Shown: in pieces, positions 1-12,075 of the stretch
Numbering within the stretch: position 1 is the first letter of the stretch
Layout of the letters: each line of letters starts with the position of its first letter
Source: Heracleum sosnowskyi
Lineage: Eukaryota; Streptophyta; Magnoliopsida; Apiales; Apiaceae
Reading direction: 5' to 3'
Assembly (NCBI GenBank): GCA_030848705.1
Contig: CM061244.1
Location: 47,905,190-47,969,189 of the forward strand
Length of the DNA: 64,000 nucleotides
Made by a program: the position numbers and the translations under genes
The notes under the pieces: generated by a model
Told to the model about the DNA's origin: nothing
The model's input: only the letters and a program-made list of their open reading frames with translations
Databases searched by the model: none

Positions 1-688
1 ATCCTTGCTCATTTGCCGAAGTATTCTATGGTTTTTTATTTGTACTTGTCCATTCGTTCGACAGCCTCATCGCGTGTTTCATCTAAAAGGTCAAGGTTTG
101 TATGTAACCCGTCGATATTTGAGGTTTCATCGAAGTTGATCATTCGGAAGGAGGGTGATCCAATGTCCACTGGTGCAAGCGCCTCCGTGCCAAATGCTAA
201 TTTGAAAGGTGTTTCTCCCGTGCTTGTTTTGGCGGTTGTTCGGTATGACCACATGACGTGGGAGAGTTCCTCTGGCCATTTCTTTTTCGAGGCTGTTAGA
301 CGTTTTTCAATCCTGCGTACTATGATTCTATTGTGACTTCAACTTGTCCATTGCTTTGAGGATGGTAGACGGACGCTTTCTTGTGCTTAATTCCATGTTC
401 GGAGAGGAACTTGGAGAATTTCGAACCTATGAACTGCGTGCCGTTACCTGAAATTAGGGTTCGAGGGATGCCGAACCCCGTGATGACGTGTTCTTTGACA
501 AATTTGATGACGTCTTGTTGGGTGATGTTCTTGAGTGCTTTTGCCTCCGCCCATTTTGTCATATAGTCGATGGCGACCATCACGTATTGTAGGTCGCCTT
601 TGGCCTTAGGGAAAGGTCCCATGATGTCGATCCCCCATACTGCAAAGGGAATTGGGGAGAGTATTGAGGATGGTAAAGCCGGCGCCTT
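1..688 (-). pseudogene. Element A integrase core and C-terminal part (broken)
   Basis: Minus-strand translation of 320-688 gives a retroviral-type integrase core. The first catalytic Asp lies in WGIDIMGPF and the Glu in HPQSNGQVE. The second catalytic Asp is replaced: the usual S-D-N-G reads ISGNGTQF, with GGT where an Asp codon is expected. The next piece (36-254) carries the downstream WSYRTT and ETPFKLAFG motifs typical of Tat integrases, but stops lie between the pieces and at its end. The upstream part of the domain continues at 8538-8660, past the copia insertion. It cannot encode an active integrase. Confidence 0.85.
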
Positions 689-693
689 GCGAG

Positions 694-1797
694 TGTTGGG
701 AACCACGGACTTGGGGTTCTACTACATTTTATGATACACAATTAAGGAGTGCGAAAAGAAAATCACCTTATTAACGGTTGATTCCACGCTCTTCTATTGT
801 ATTCCCAAATTCCCTTGAGCGAAGTGTGGCCTCCGTCTTCTCAAGTTAACCTCTCTTCTTGCTCCTAGGTGGCTACAATATTTTTCTTAACCAACCCTAG
901 CAAGAAGAGAATAAGAATATATATAGGGCTACAATAGGGATCATGGATAATTAGGTTGGGCCTTTTAATTACATCCTGGGCCTAGCCCAATGTAATTAAA
1001 TATTAATTCAATCCACTAAAGAATTAATATTTGCACTACCTTTCCTAATACCGCAACTTAATTAATTAATTCGGTTCCAATATTATTTGCTTATTAAATT
1101 CCCCATGTTTAAAATAACGCATGCCCATTAATTAAATAAATTACTGATAATTCATTTAATTAACATCTTATATCCTTGATCATCCACTCTACCTTTATTT
1201 AATTATGCCGGAATAAATCCACCTGCAGGGTTTCACATAATTAAATCCTTTTGAGCTTTCAAGGGGACATCATTAACCCGAATATTATCAGGACACGGAT
1301 TCCTTCAATAAATAATATTCACCATATATATTATTCCATCACCCAAAATATAATGATATAATTCAAAAGAATTATTTCATATATAAATCAAAGCATGTAA
1401 ATAATATACACGTGTCAATTACTATATCCGGATTAAGAACCTAAGCATTAATAATAACATAGAATCTTAGTTCACCTTCTTAATCAGTTTAAGGGAACAA
1501 TTCTAAATTTGATCCTGTTCAATATACACAAAGTATACAAGTATTATTTAATAGTCAAGATAAACTATTCCCAAATAATACTTCAGTTATTCCAGTGGTT
1601 TGTCTAATTCCACTTAAACTGTGAACCCTTTATATTATATATAGACACTGATAATTTAATCTTCTGTTATCCCATTTGATACTAAATTATCCACAATATA
1701 TAATAAATAGACAATGTAAAAATATGCAATCAAGATTCTCAATGAAATGGACAATGTTTATATACTACTAATGAATAGTTTAGTATAAAACCCAACA
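694..1797 (-). repeat. Copia 3' LTR (left copy)
   Basis: This 1104-bp repeat is bounded by TG...CA and matches 7430-8532 almost base for base. Differences noticed include one extra A near 809, T for C in the taggttggg/taggtcggg segment, and single changes in the aataacgc, cacggat and attccatc segments. In transcription order it is the 3' LTR, because the polypurine tract lies against its right edge. A TATA-like stretch (gaatatatatagg on the plus strand) lies near 917-930. Confidence 0.96.
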
Positions 1798-1808
1798 ATC
1801 TCCCACTT
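1798..1808 (-). other. Copia polypurine tract
   Basis: The minus strand reads AAGTGGGAGAT directly upstream of the LTR start TGTTGGG. A purine-rich run in this place is the usual primer for plus-strand DNA synthesis in copia elements, so it fixes the element's orientation. Confidence 0.8.
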
Positions 1809-1872
1809 ATACTCAAGCTATTCTTTGAGTATATCAGTGTTTATTAATATAATCCGCTACCAGTTTAAATAA

Positions 1873-2937
1873 CTATTCCGTGACCAGACATCTGACTCCT
1901 ATCTCCTCCACGTGTTCTTCAAAAACCTTAGCTGGTAAACTCTTCGTGAAAGGATCAGCCCGGTTGTCCTTTGATGCTATATCAGTCACAATAATATCTC
2001 CTCGCTTAACGAACTGTCGTATGAGGTGATACTTACGCTCAATGTGTTTTGCTGCTTAATGTTCTCGTGGTTCCTTTGTATTTGCAACATCACCAGTATT
2101 ATCACAATAAATTGTGATTTGCCGTGGCAAATTAGGAACTACATTCAAATCCAGCAGGAAATTCCGGAACCATATAGCCTCCTTGGCTGCCTCAGAGGCT
2201 GCCACATATTCAGCTTCCATGGTTGAGTCTGCGATGCATTTCTGCTTCACACTCCTCCATATTACAGCTCCACCTCCTAAAGTAAAAACACACCCCGAGG
2301 TTGACTTCCTCTTATCCCTATCTGTCTGGAAATCTGAATCGGTATAACCTACAGGAAACAAGTCTGAAGCCTTGTAAATTAACATATACTTCTTAGTCCT
2401 TCGCAAGTACTTAAGTATCATTTTTACTGCACTCCAATGTTCCTGACCTGGATTGGACTGATATCTACTGACCATGCCTACGGCAAAGCAAATATCAGGT
2501 CTCGTGCATAACATGACATACATTAAGCTTCCACATGCTGAAGCATAAGGAACTGCTTTCATGTTCTCTATCTCCTTAGGTGTCTTAGGACACTGCTCCT
2601 TTGATAGAGAGACTCCATGTCTAAAAGGTAAATTACCCTTCTTAGAGTCCTGCATGTTAAAACGAGCCAATACCTCATCAATGTACGGTTCTTGAGATAA
2701 AGCCAACATTCTTTTCTTGCGATCTCTTATAACTTTGATCCCAAGAATGTATGCGGCTTCACCTAAGTCTTTCATTTCAAATTGTTTGAACAACCATGCC
2801 TTAATAGATGACAACATCTCTACATTGTTTCCAATGAGCAAAATGTCATCTACATATAGTACTAGAAAAACCACTGCATTTCCTTCACTTTTCCTATACA
2901 CACATGCTTCGCTTGGACTCTGATCATAACCATTTGT
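1873..2937 (-). pseudogene. Copia reverse transcriptase C-terminal half and RNase H (broken)
   Basis: This is the last third of the copia polyprotein, in the same frame as the upstream parts. It contains the RT active-site motif YVDD (in VLYVDDILLIG). The RNase H follows, with YTDSDF, the Glu in STMEAEYVAASEA and YCDNTGD. A TAA at 2056-2058 interrupts the RNase H after PREH. The same frame then continues through the typical C-terminal segment, including ADPFTK, to a TAG at 1873-1875. The TAG at 2938-2940 cuts it from the first half of RT. Catalytic residues look intact, so the damage is nonsense rather than active-site loss. Confidence 0.9.
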
Positions 2938-4662
2938 CTAGACGGCCTGATCAAAACGAATGTTCCACTCCCTGGAAGCTTGTTTCAGTCCATAAATGGA
3001 CTTCTTAAGCTTACACACTAGATGCTCTTGGCCCTCTTTGATGAATCCCTCTGGTTGCTGCATATGGATGTTTTCATCAAGACTTCCATTTAGGAAAGCT
3101 GTCTTGACATCCATTTGCCAAATCTCATAATCGAGATGAGCTGCTATAGATAAAAGAATCCGGATTGACTTAAGCATGACTACCGGAGAAAAGGTTTCCT
3201 CATAATCAATTCCTTGTTTCTGAGTATACCCTTTCGCAACAAGTCTTGCTTTCCAGGCTTTCACCTTTTTGTCAGATCCTCTTTTTCTTTTGTAGATCCA
3301 CTTGCATCCAATGGGTTTTACACCACTGGGTGGTTCCACGAGATCCCAGACTTTATTGGAATACATAGATTCCATCTCAGATTGCATAGCCTTTTGCCAA
3401 AGATCTGCATCCTTATCTTGCATTGCTTCTTCGTATGTCCTGGGATCCTCATCATGTTCACCAGAGACTAAGTCCGAAGACTCTCCCAAAAATATGAACC
3501 TATCAGGTTGTTTAACAACCCTCCCACTACGACGAAGCATTGAAGTGGTATTAGTGATAGGTTGTTCATTTACTTGTGGTTGTTCTACTTGTACCGGTGG
3601 CATATTAGAATTATCTTGTCCTCCCACTAGTTCCTCTAAAACAACAGTACTCATGGGTTTGTGATTCATTATATAGTCTTCCTCTAAGAATCTAGCATTG
3701 GTGCTTACAATGATATCCCGATCCTTAGGACTATAAAACAAATACCCTTTTGTTCCCTTGGGATAACCCACAAACAGCCTCACTTCTGTACGAGAATCTA
3801 ACTTAGTCACGTTCTTGTTCAGCACATGTGCTGGACAACCCCAAATCCGAATGTGTTTCAAACTAGGTTTGGTACTAGTCCACAATTCTTTTGGAGTTTT
3901 TGGAACTGACTTAGAAGGTACCAAGTTTAGAAGATAAGCCGCTGTTTCTAGAGCATGCCCCCAAAACGACTTGGGTAAATTCGAATAACTCATCATCGAT
4001 CTAACACTCTCTAAAAGAGTCCGGTTCCTTCTTTCTGCTACACCATTCTGCTGAGGTGTGCCAGGTGCAGTCAACTGGGATGAAATCCCATGTTCTGATA
4101 AATATTCTCTAAATTCTCCAAGCAGGTATTCGCCCCCATGATCTGATCGTAGTGACTTGATACATTTTCCTGAATGTCGCTTTTCCGCACTTGCTTTGTA
4201 CTCTTTGAATTTTTCAAAGCACTCAGACTTGCGGTGCAACAGATAAATGTATCCATATCTCGAATAATCATCAATGAAAGTGACAAAATATTCATACCCA
4301 CCTCTCGCTTGGATATTCATAGGTCCACATAAATCAGTATGAACCAATTCTAACACATCTTTGGCTCTATTTCCTTTTGCCTTAAAAGGTCTACTGGTCA
4401 TTTTTCCTTCCAAGCAAGATTCACAGACTGGAAATGGCTCCATTGCCAACGAGCCTAAAGGCCCATCTACTACCAATCTTTGAATCCTCCTTAAGTTAAT
4501 ATGACCTAATCTCAAGTGCCAAAGATATGTTTGGTTCAATCCAGAAGGTTCCTTTCTTTTACTAGAGGTAGAAAGTGTATTATTAATTTCACTTGGTTGC
4601 AGCATTGGTTCTATAGGATTAATAATATATAAATTGTCTTGCAATGTACCAGAACATATAAC
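2938..4662 (-). pseudogene. Copia integrase and N-terminal reverse transcriptase (broken)
   Basis: The segment opens after an in-frame TGA (4663-4665). It encodes the GAG-pre-integrase/zinc region (HLRLGHINLRRI with CESCLEGK). The integrase core shows Asp in VHTDLCGP, Asp in SDHGGEYL and Glu in NGVAERRNR. After a linker, the RT N-terminus appears (KWIYKRKRG, ARLVAKGYTQ, DVKTAFLNG, PEGF, KLKKSIYGLKQ). It ends at a TAG (2938-2940) shortly after the YGLKQASREWN region. The upstream gag-protease part and the downstream RT part are in the same frame, so the ancestor was one continuous gag-pol ORF. Confidence 0.92.
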
Positions 4663-5829
4663 TCATTTATTCATCATAATGGAAACATTATGATCCAAAC
4701 AAACATTATAACCATCCATAGCAAGTTTAGAAACCGAAATTAAATTCCTTCTAAATGAAGGTACATAAAGACAATTATTCAAAACCAAAATCCTATCATA
4801 ACCAAAAGATAAAGAAATAACTCCAACTGCAACCACTGCTACTTTCGTAGCATCTCCCATGAACACATATATCTCGCCATCTCTAAGCAGCCTGGTTTTC
4901 TGGAACCCCTGCATGGAATTACAAACATGATCAGTGGCTCCTGTGTCTACACACCAAGTGCTCGTAGACATAGCCGCTATATATGTTTCCGTAACAAGAG
5001 AAAGAGACATACCAACATTGTTCTTCTTAGATAGAGGACAATCCTTTTTCCAGTGACCCGACTGCTTGCACTTGAAGCACTTGCCCTTAGGCTTCTTCAC
5101 TGAATTCTGAACTCCCAATGGTTTCACAACTTTCTGTGTCTGAACCTTCTTCTTCTTCTTTCCTTTCGGCTTTGAAGAAGAAACTTTCTCAGCCACATTT
5201 ACCTGAACATGCTGCTGAAATAATGATTCCGCTGCCTGAAGCTCTGTCAGAAGTTCTGCAAGACTATACAACTTCTTGTTCATGTTGTAATTCAAGCGAA
5301 ACGGCTCAAAGCTTTTTGGCAAACTCATAAGTATGATATCGACCTGCGTTTCCGCATCAATATCAGCACCAAGGACCTCTAGTTCATTTATATGAGACAT
5401 CATCAGAAGAACATGGTCCCTTACAGGTGTTTTTTCAGCCATCTGAGTGTTCATTAGAGACTTCATTGCTACTTGCCTAGCAGCCCTATTCTGATCTCCG
5501 AAAAGCTCCTTGAGATTATAGAGCATATCTGCAGCAGTGGTCATGGCCTGATGCTGATGTTGCAAAACACCCGACATTGCTGCCAGAATGTAACATCGCG
5601 ACATCTCATCTGCCTTATTCCACTTCTTAAAATACTCTTTATCCTCATCCGGAGCATCGGCAGCAGGCTGGTCCGGTTTGGGTTCAACAGTACAAAATTT
5701 AAACTCTTCAGCAGTCAACACTATGTCCAAATTGCGTTTCCATTCAATATAGTTAGGTCCGGTAAGTTTGTTATCCTTAAGTATGGTGAAAAGTGGATTA
5801 AAGCCCATTCTATCATGAGAATCATGCAT
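4663..5829 (-). pseudogene. Copia gag and protease (N-terminal part of broken polyprotein)
   Basis: This 388-residue ORF begins with ATG at 5829. A UBN2-like gag domain occupies roughly residues 15-210. A basic stretch (KPKGKKKKKVQ) follows, then one CCHC zinc knuckle, CFKCKQSGHWKKDCP, and the aspartic protease signature CVDTGATDHVC with a downstream LYVPSFRRNLISV motif. It stops at a TGA shortly after the protease. The frame is open again immediately afterwards, so this looks like a nonsense mutation rather than the natural end of gag. Plant copia elements normally carry one fused gag-pol ORF of about 1300 codons, as the full span 1873-5829 would give here. Confidence 0.92.
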
Positions 5830-7415
5830 ATAACACTTAATCAGAAAATTACATATATCTTAAAACCTATTTGTTTCCTCTAACAATTAATTAAAATTAA
5901 TGCACTAATATTTAAATTCCATAAATATCTGGTACGCCATGATGGATGACATATATACCATTTAAATTTAAATATTACTTCGGTCCTACTACTAAATAAT
6001 ACGCCACGTTAGGGTGGACTATATATTATCTTTCATAGCTAAGTGTATACCATTATTTAGATCTTAAGTTGCCTTTAGTCAGACCCATCCGTTCGATGTA
6101 TCAATGGATAAATCCCAGGTGTTTTCGGTGAAGTCACAGACGGACTCGCTTAAAAACACAACCCCTAAGACAGAAATATCCATTATCAACATCAATCAAG
6201 GAATGTCCAACTTTTTTCTCGAATTCTATGAAACTTGGTATGTCACGATGGGGTGAGCTTACCTTTCATTATTCGTGATTAACTTAAGAAGATTGTCCTA
6301 GTAATATCCTTAACACTACCCAGACGTCATAAATCATACGCCACGATGGGTGACATATATCCAATTCATAATCGTCCTAGTGTTAAATTACATACAACCA
6401 ATAATGGATGACCATGGGATCTAATATCAAATTAATTCCCTCTCCCACTTAGTATTTTAACATGAGTAATTTTATCTAGATGCATCGCCCTATGTTATTT
6501 CTTCGAGGTCCACATGTTATCAAAATAACAATACAAAGAACACATAACATAGCATAGCATGCATCTCTACATAATTAAATGGGGCCTATGTCATTATAAT
6601 TATGTCTAACATGCATTCCAAATACACACATAATTTAATAACATAAAACATTTAATTAAAGCAATAAATGAAAATTTATGTCCATGTCGTCCTATTTATG
6701 TTAACCATGCAATTAAAATTACACACATAATTAACAACACACATAATAATTATTTAATGCAATAATTAAAATTAAATAGCAGAAAAATTAAAATAAAAAA
6801 TAAATCCACTATTATGGCCAAAAAAAAATTTCATCCGAAAATCCTGTGAAAACTTCAACTCGCTGTTTGAGGGTCTAAACGCGCTCAGACGCACATGAAA
6901 CTTTGAAAATGTCACTTTTCAATCGTGTAGAACATCGAAATCCCTTTCTGAAAAGGTATTACTCATCGAAATCCGACACCGTATGCAAAAGTTACAACAG
7001 TTCGAAGTTGCAGAGGCGAAATCTTGTAGCATCAGCGGAAGAACTTTGTTTTCTTGCAACTCCGTCGATCAAATAGTTACATACAACATAACATACCTAT
7101 TCTATTACATCAGATCATAATCTAACATGAATACAAATCATGATTACAAGATTACAAAATCATAATAGAAAACAAAACTAGCACGATCAACCCTCGTGAT
7201 TTACAACCACGATAAACCACGTGGAAACCAAAACAAAAAATAACCACGATTAAACCACGTGGGATCCAAACACATAATTAAAATAAAACGAGGCCATAAT
7301 AGTGGATACTAAACAACCTGCAAAAGATTATTATCCAAGCATACCACTATACATACATAACCAATTTTAATTACGACATGGACATCATATCATAAAACAT
7401 AGAACCCATAACCAG
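5830..7415 (-). other. Copia 5' leader (untranslated)
   Basis: About 1.6 kb of AT-rich DNA separates the primer site from the gag ATG, with no substantial ORF on either strand. A 22-26-bp motif resembling acgccacgatgggtgacata recurs in degenerate form near 5934, 6001, 6239 and 6339. A perfect 16-bp inverted repeat, atccactattatggcc, lies at 6804-6819 and in reverse complement at 7292-7307, so the proximal leader could fold into a large stem-loop. The function of both is unknown. Confidence 0.7.
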
Positions 7416-7427
7416 GCTCTGATACCA
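7416..7427 (-). other. Copia primer binding site (tRNA-iMet)
   Basis: The minus strand reads TGGTATCAGAGC two bases after the end of the 5' LTR. This matches the 3' end of plant initiator methionine tRNA, the usual minus-strand primer of Ty1/copia elements. Confidence 0.92.
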
Positions 7428-7429
7428 AT

Positions 7430-8532
7430 TGTTGGGAACCACGGACTTGGGGTTCTACTACATTTTATGATACACAATTAAGGAGTGCGAAAAGAAAATC
7501 ACCTTATTAACGGTTGATTCCACGCTCTTCTATTGTATTCCCAATTCCCTTGAGCGAAGTGTGGCCTCCGTCTTCTCAAGTTAACCTCTCTTCTTGCTCC
7601 TAGGTGGCTACAATATTTTTCTTAACCAACCCTAGCAAGAAGAGAATAAGAATATATATAGGGCTACAATAGGGATCATGGATAATTAGGTCGGGCCTTT
7701 TAATTACATCCTGGGCCTAGCCCAATGTAATTAAATATTAATTCAATCCACTAAAGAATTAATATTTGCACTACCTTTCCTAATACCGCAACTTAATTAA
7801 TTAATTCGGTTCCAATATTATTTGCTTATTAAATTCCCCATGTTTAAAATAGCGCATGCCCATTAATTAAATAAATTACTGATAATTCATTTAATTAACA
7901 TCTTATATCCTTGATCATCCACTCTACCTTTATTTAATTATGCCGGAATAAATCCACCTGCAGGGTTTCACATAATTAAATCCTTTTGAGCTTTCAAGGG
8001 GACATCATTAACCCGAATATTATCAGGACACAGATTCCTTCAATAAATAATATTCACCATATATATTATTGCATCACCCAAAATATAATGATATAATTCA
8101 AAAGAATTATTTCATATATAAATCAAAGCATGTAAATAATATACACGTGTCAATTACTATATCCGGATTAAGAACCTAAGCATTAATAATAACATAGAAT
8201 CTTAGTTCACCTTCTTAATCAGTTTAAGGGAACAATTCTAAATTTGATCCTGTTCAATATACACAAAGTATACAAGTATTATTTAATAGTCAAGATAAAC
8301 TATTCCCAAATAATACTTCAGTTATTCCAGTGGTTTGTCTAATTCCACTTAAACTGTGAACCCTTTATATTATATATAGACACTGATAATTTAATCTTCT
8401 GTTATCCCATTTGATACTAAATTATCCACAATATATAATAAATAGACAATGTAAAAATATGCAATCAAGATTCTCAATAAAATGGACAATGTTTATATAC
8501 TACTAATGAATAGTTTAGTATAAAACCCAACA
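7430..8532 (-). repeat. Copia 5' LTR (right copy)
   Basis: This 1103-bp copy is nearly identical to 694-1797 and carries the primer site on its internal side. It should contain the promoter of the element. It ends ...AACCCAACA at 8532 and is followed by the target duplication GCGAG (8533-8537). Confidence 0.96.
7651..7662 (-). promoter_or_regulatory. Probable TATA box of copia 5' LTR
   Basis: The minus strand reads ccctatatatatt, a TATA-like element inside the 5' LTR. The same sequence is kept in the other LTR. It is the best-looking core promoter candidate for the leftward transcript; no transcription start is visible from sequence alone. Confidence 0.45.
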
Positions 8533-8537
8533 GCGAG

Positions 8538-8660
8538 ACATGTTGCTGTAGAGTTGGCATTGGTGGCATTTTTCGACAAATAGTTTGCAGTCTTTGCCCA
8601 TTTTTGGCCAAAAGTATCCTTGTCTCAAGATCTTGTGTGCTAGTGCCTTTGCACCCATGT
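8538..8660 (-). pseudogene. Element A integrase zinc-binding piece between two insertions
   Basis: These 123 bases of A survive between the copia element and element B. The translation contains LRQGYFWPKM and CHQC, the second half of the HHCC zinc-binding domain of a Tat integrase. The first half (ending VHEGICGDHM) lies at about 23519-23560, beyond element B. The five bases CATGT at 8656-8660 are the duplicated target of B. Confidence 0.85.
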
Positions 8661-9123
8661 TATAACACCCCCAGATCCGGGGTCGGAGATCTAGGTTGTC
8701 ACGATCCCTTGTTCCGTACAAACACTTAATACTTGAATCAAAATATAATAAATCATCACACATGGTGACCCCACCATCAATATACTCACGCCAGTTATGT
8801 CTCAGAAACGAACTTACAAAAACAGTAGTCATATGGTCCATAAATTAAAGTTATTACAACCCAAAAGTAAAATACTAGCAACCTACCGCCAATGTGATCT
8901 CTACGTGAAACCAGAAAGGAAGCGCAAAAGTTTGTTCTTGTTCATTAATATACATAAGTGATACTTATAAATAAATCGGAGCAACAAGAGTTACACTCCG
9001 AACCAACCCAGTAGTTCTACCTGATCAACTGCAACAACCCTGTTACGGGAGGCCTGTATATCCCTGACGCGCTTCCGAGCGGTACGACGAATCCTGGCCA
9101 TCTACCCTAGCTGTTGTGTTGTG

Positions 9124-9144
9124 ATATATATATATATATATATA
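9124..9144. repeat. TA microsatellite in B LTR
   Basis: A pure TA dinucleotide run. The matching run in the right LTR (about 20021-20038) is shorter, a length difference typical of slippage. Confidence 0.9.
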
Positions 9145-9529
9145 AAAGAAAGCAAGAGTGAGCACTCAACCCAGCAATAATATAACACAGCATAAGCATA
9201 TACGTAAGCTTATATCATAAAGGAAAACCTTTAAAACTTCATTCGTTTACATAATGATATATTTGTTTTCTTTTCGTCCAAAACATGCCATACAGTGCAA
9301 CTACTGTACGAGAAACATCATTACTCTTCACTGTTACATTATCAGTAACTCAACACCTAGGCTTTTGTTACAATGTACAATACAACTCCAATCGGAGGGA
9401 AGAAAGGGGAACATACTGGAACACCCGATACACGGTGATCAGCCGTTGTATCGTAACTTTTCTTTTCTACTAGAAGAAGGACGACTTCCTATTCGGTTAT
9501 CACCCTGACTGCATACGGGCCACTATGCT

Positions 9530-9670
9530 AAGAGATCACTACCTCGGTGCCTATTTCGTCACCGGGTAAGCCTTAGCACTCAAGAGATCACTACCTCGGT
9601 GCCTATTTCGTCACCGGGTAAGCCTTGATAATTTTGGCACTACCCCGGCACCTGTTTCATTGCCGTGTAG
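9530..9670. repeat. Tandem repeat of about 56 bp inside B LTR
   Basis: Two near-identical units contain agatcactacctcggtgcc followed by tatttcgtcaccgggtaagcc. A third diverged unit (cactaccccggcacctgttt) follows. The same arrangement is present in B's other LTR (about 20427-20567) and, reversed, in both LTRs of element E (about 47870-48005 and 58050-58190). It is therefore an ancestral LTR feature of the family. It may be regulatory, but nothing in the sequence proves that. Confidence 0.85.
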
Positions 9671-12075
9671 GCCCTTCCAGTTCCCATTATAAAAAACAAC
9701 ATCGATGAAACGGAAATCGGAACTTAATCCTATTTTCCCCAAGTATAATTACTTGTCAAAAACTTTGTACCCGTTCAGAATTCCTTACTCCCGAGTATTT
9801 GAAGGGAGTAAGTCACAGAGTGGGTTGACATTAGTCAACGAAACTACCGATGATTACCATGTATTTTGAAATCGTGACCAGGGAGTTTATTGAAATTTTC
9901 AGAGTTTAGCAAGTTTGGGATTCTTTACTTGAATAGGGGAGTCATTCCCAACTATATGTATTCTAGAGGAACAGTGGAAGTAAAACTCTGTCCTCGACTT
10001 CTTGAACTAGATTCCCAATTTCCGATGAGTAGAAAACACTATTCGTATTTAATTATTTTAAGATAATATTTGGGAATCTTTGCTTTAAATACCTTTTCTG
10101 AAGATCAGAAAGTTTTGTGTAAATAGTAGAACCTTAAATAATATAATAAGGTTCTATGATTTTTAAATCATATTTGGAATATTTAATAAATATCCAAATA
10201 ATAAATATTGAATTATTATTCAATATAAAACCACTTAAGTGAATATTCAAAATAATATTCACTTAATTAAATAATTATTCAAATAATATCTATTATAATA
10301 TTATTTAAATATTTCTCATTAAATATCCAGTAATATATATATTGGAATATTTAATCAATATTTCATATATAACTGTCCCTGGAACCCTCCAGCTTTTGAC
10401 AGTGTGATCAAAACAAAATAATAATTTAACTCCCTGTCTTATTATTTTAAAATCATCGTACAACTGCTCTATACTTAGAGCCTTTAAACCTTGGTTTATA
10501 TCTAGTATTTACCTAGCATATAAACCTTATATCTTATACAGCTTTTTATTAAAAGCGTACACAGTTTATAAATCATTTCGCAGCATTAAAGCAGAATATT
10601 TATCATAATCACAACATATATCACAACAACATCACTTATATGATGTAGGGTTTGAAAACTTGCCTTGGTGTCTGGGTGGTGAGGTAGTGGGGGCTTGAGA
10701 GTGTACGCGTCGATCTATAACAAGATATACAATTTCAGTCAGTCCCCTTGAACCAATTAATGTGCTATAACTTAAGCACTCAAGTTCTATTAATGAAAAT
10801 CAAACGTCTCGCTCTCGGTCATCTATAACCTCATGACGTTCCGTAAACTCTTAAGTCACAAGTTTGGGTGAAAATCCATTCACAAAACTCAAGTACTTTT
10901 CCTTTACTAATTCCTTGTTTTTAACCATCCCCTTAAGAGTATTTCACTCGCGCAACCTTCGTTCGTGTATTTTTATAAAATCACCAACTTCTCTTTTTAA
11001 CTCAATACCTTCTAGGTTTCCTTTCCTAACAAGCCATGCTAGTACGCATTTTAATATCTCGGCCAAATTCCATTTTTAAAGGGTTTGATCACTATCTCAA
11101 AATTCATGCAATGAACTACTTAGTTACGCGAAACCGCTTTCACTAAAACGGACGTTTCTCCTAAAGCGTAAATCAAAACGATACGATTCTTTCGCTAAAA
11201 CAAACTAGGAAACAGGGCCTACATGTTCATGGTCAGAAAATTCATGTTTATGCTATTTAATGTAACCGTGGTTTCTGTCTAAACTACCTAAGTAAAATTT
11301 GACATGGTAACGGCGCTTAAACGTACTTCCCATGTTTTTAAACACTCAATACAACCACCAATCAACAATCAACCAACCACCAATCAAACCTCAAGTTAAT
11401 ACTAAAGTTTTCTGTCCAAACATGGTCATACTCTAGTTCATAAGTTTATCCACAAATCAACCATCAAACATGCTTAAAATCATGCATACATGCTTCATTA
11501 CTACATAGTTCTTAAACAATCACTTATAACTACTAAATAAAAGCATAATCTCAAAAGGGGAGGAGTTTTATACCTTCCTTGGATCTTAACAAAGGCTATA
11601 TATGGATGGTATATCCTTCCTTGCTCCTTAACTATGCTAATCAAACCTAAAAACTTCAAAACAAAACAAGATCTTGTGAGATTACTATTCACATCACTAT
11701 TCATCATCAACTTTGAATCCATTTTTGACCAAGCTATCATCCATGGATGAGGCTAAGATTAGAGATCTACCTTGGATATTGGAAGAGGGTGATTTAGAGC
11801 CCAAGATCAAGATTTATGGTTGAGTGGAACTGGTAGAAAAATTCTTAAGGAATTGATGGAAGAAGAAAAGCCGAATGGTCTTGTTCTTCAAGATGCATCT
11901 TGTTGTTTTGTTTTCTTTGATTTTCTTTTCTTTTGTTTTGTCTAAATAAACTTAACACTTTGTAATTAAATTGTGTGGCTAATAAATTGTTTTGTCACCA
12001 ATGACAAGGCTCTTTTTGAACTTGTGGTGGTGGTGAAAGTGGTGACAAGGTGGTGATTCACCACTTGGTCATCAT

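Larger units (their letters stand above)
694..8532 (-). mobile_element. Complete Ty1/copia retrotransposon, minus strand
   Basis: Two near-identical terminal repeats of about 1.1 kb start TGTTGGGAACC and end AACCCAACA. They are flanked by a perfect 5-bp target duplication GCGAG (689-693 and 8533-8537). A polypurine tract abuts the left repeat and an initiator-Met-tRNA primer site abuts the right one, so transcription runs leftwards. The coding order gag, protease, integrase, RT, RNase H is diagnostic of Ty1/copia. By eye the repeats differ at only about six substitutions and one indel, which suggests recent insertion, yet gag-pol carries three in-frame stops. It sits inside the integrase of element A. 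Confidence 0.97.

Noticed and set aside
8515..8841. A single 108-residue ORF joining integrase and other sequence
   Set aside because: It runs across three different elements (copia end, element A fragment, B LTR) and is a chance fusion at insertion borders.
9254..9508. Matching ORFs in both B LTRs (also 20149-20403)
   Set aside because: They are conserved only because the LTRs are copies of each other. The frame is not kept in E's LTRs and no domain is visible.
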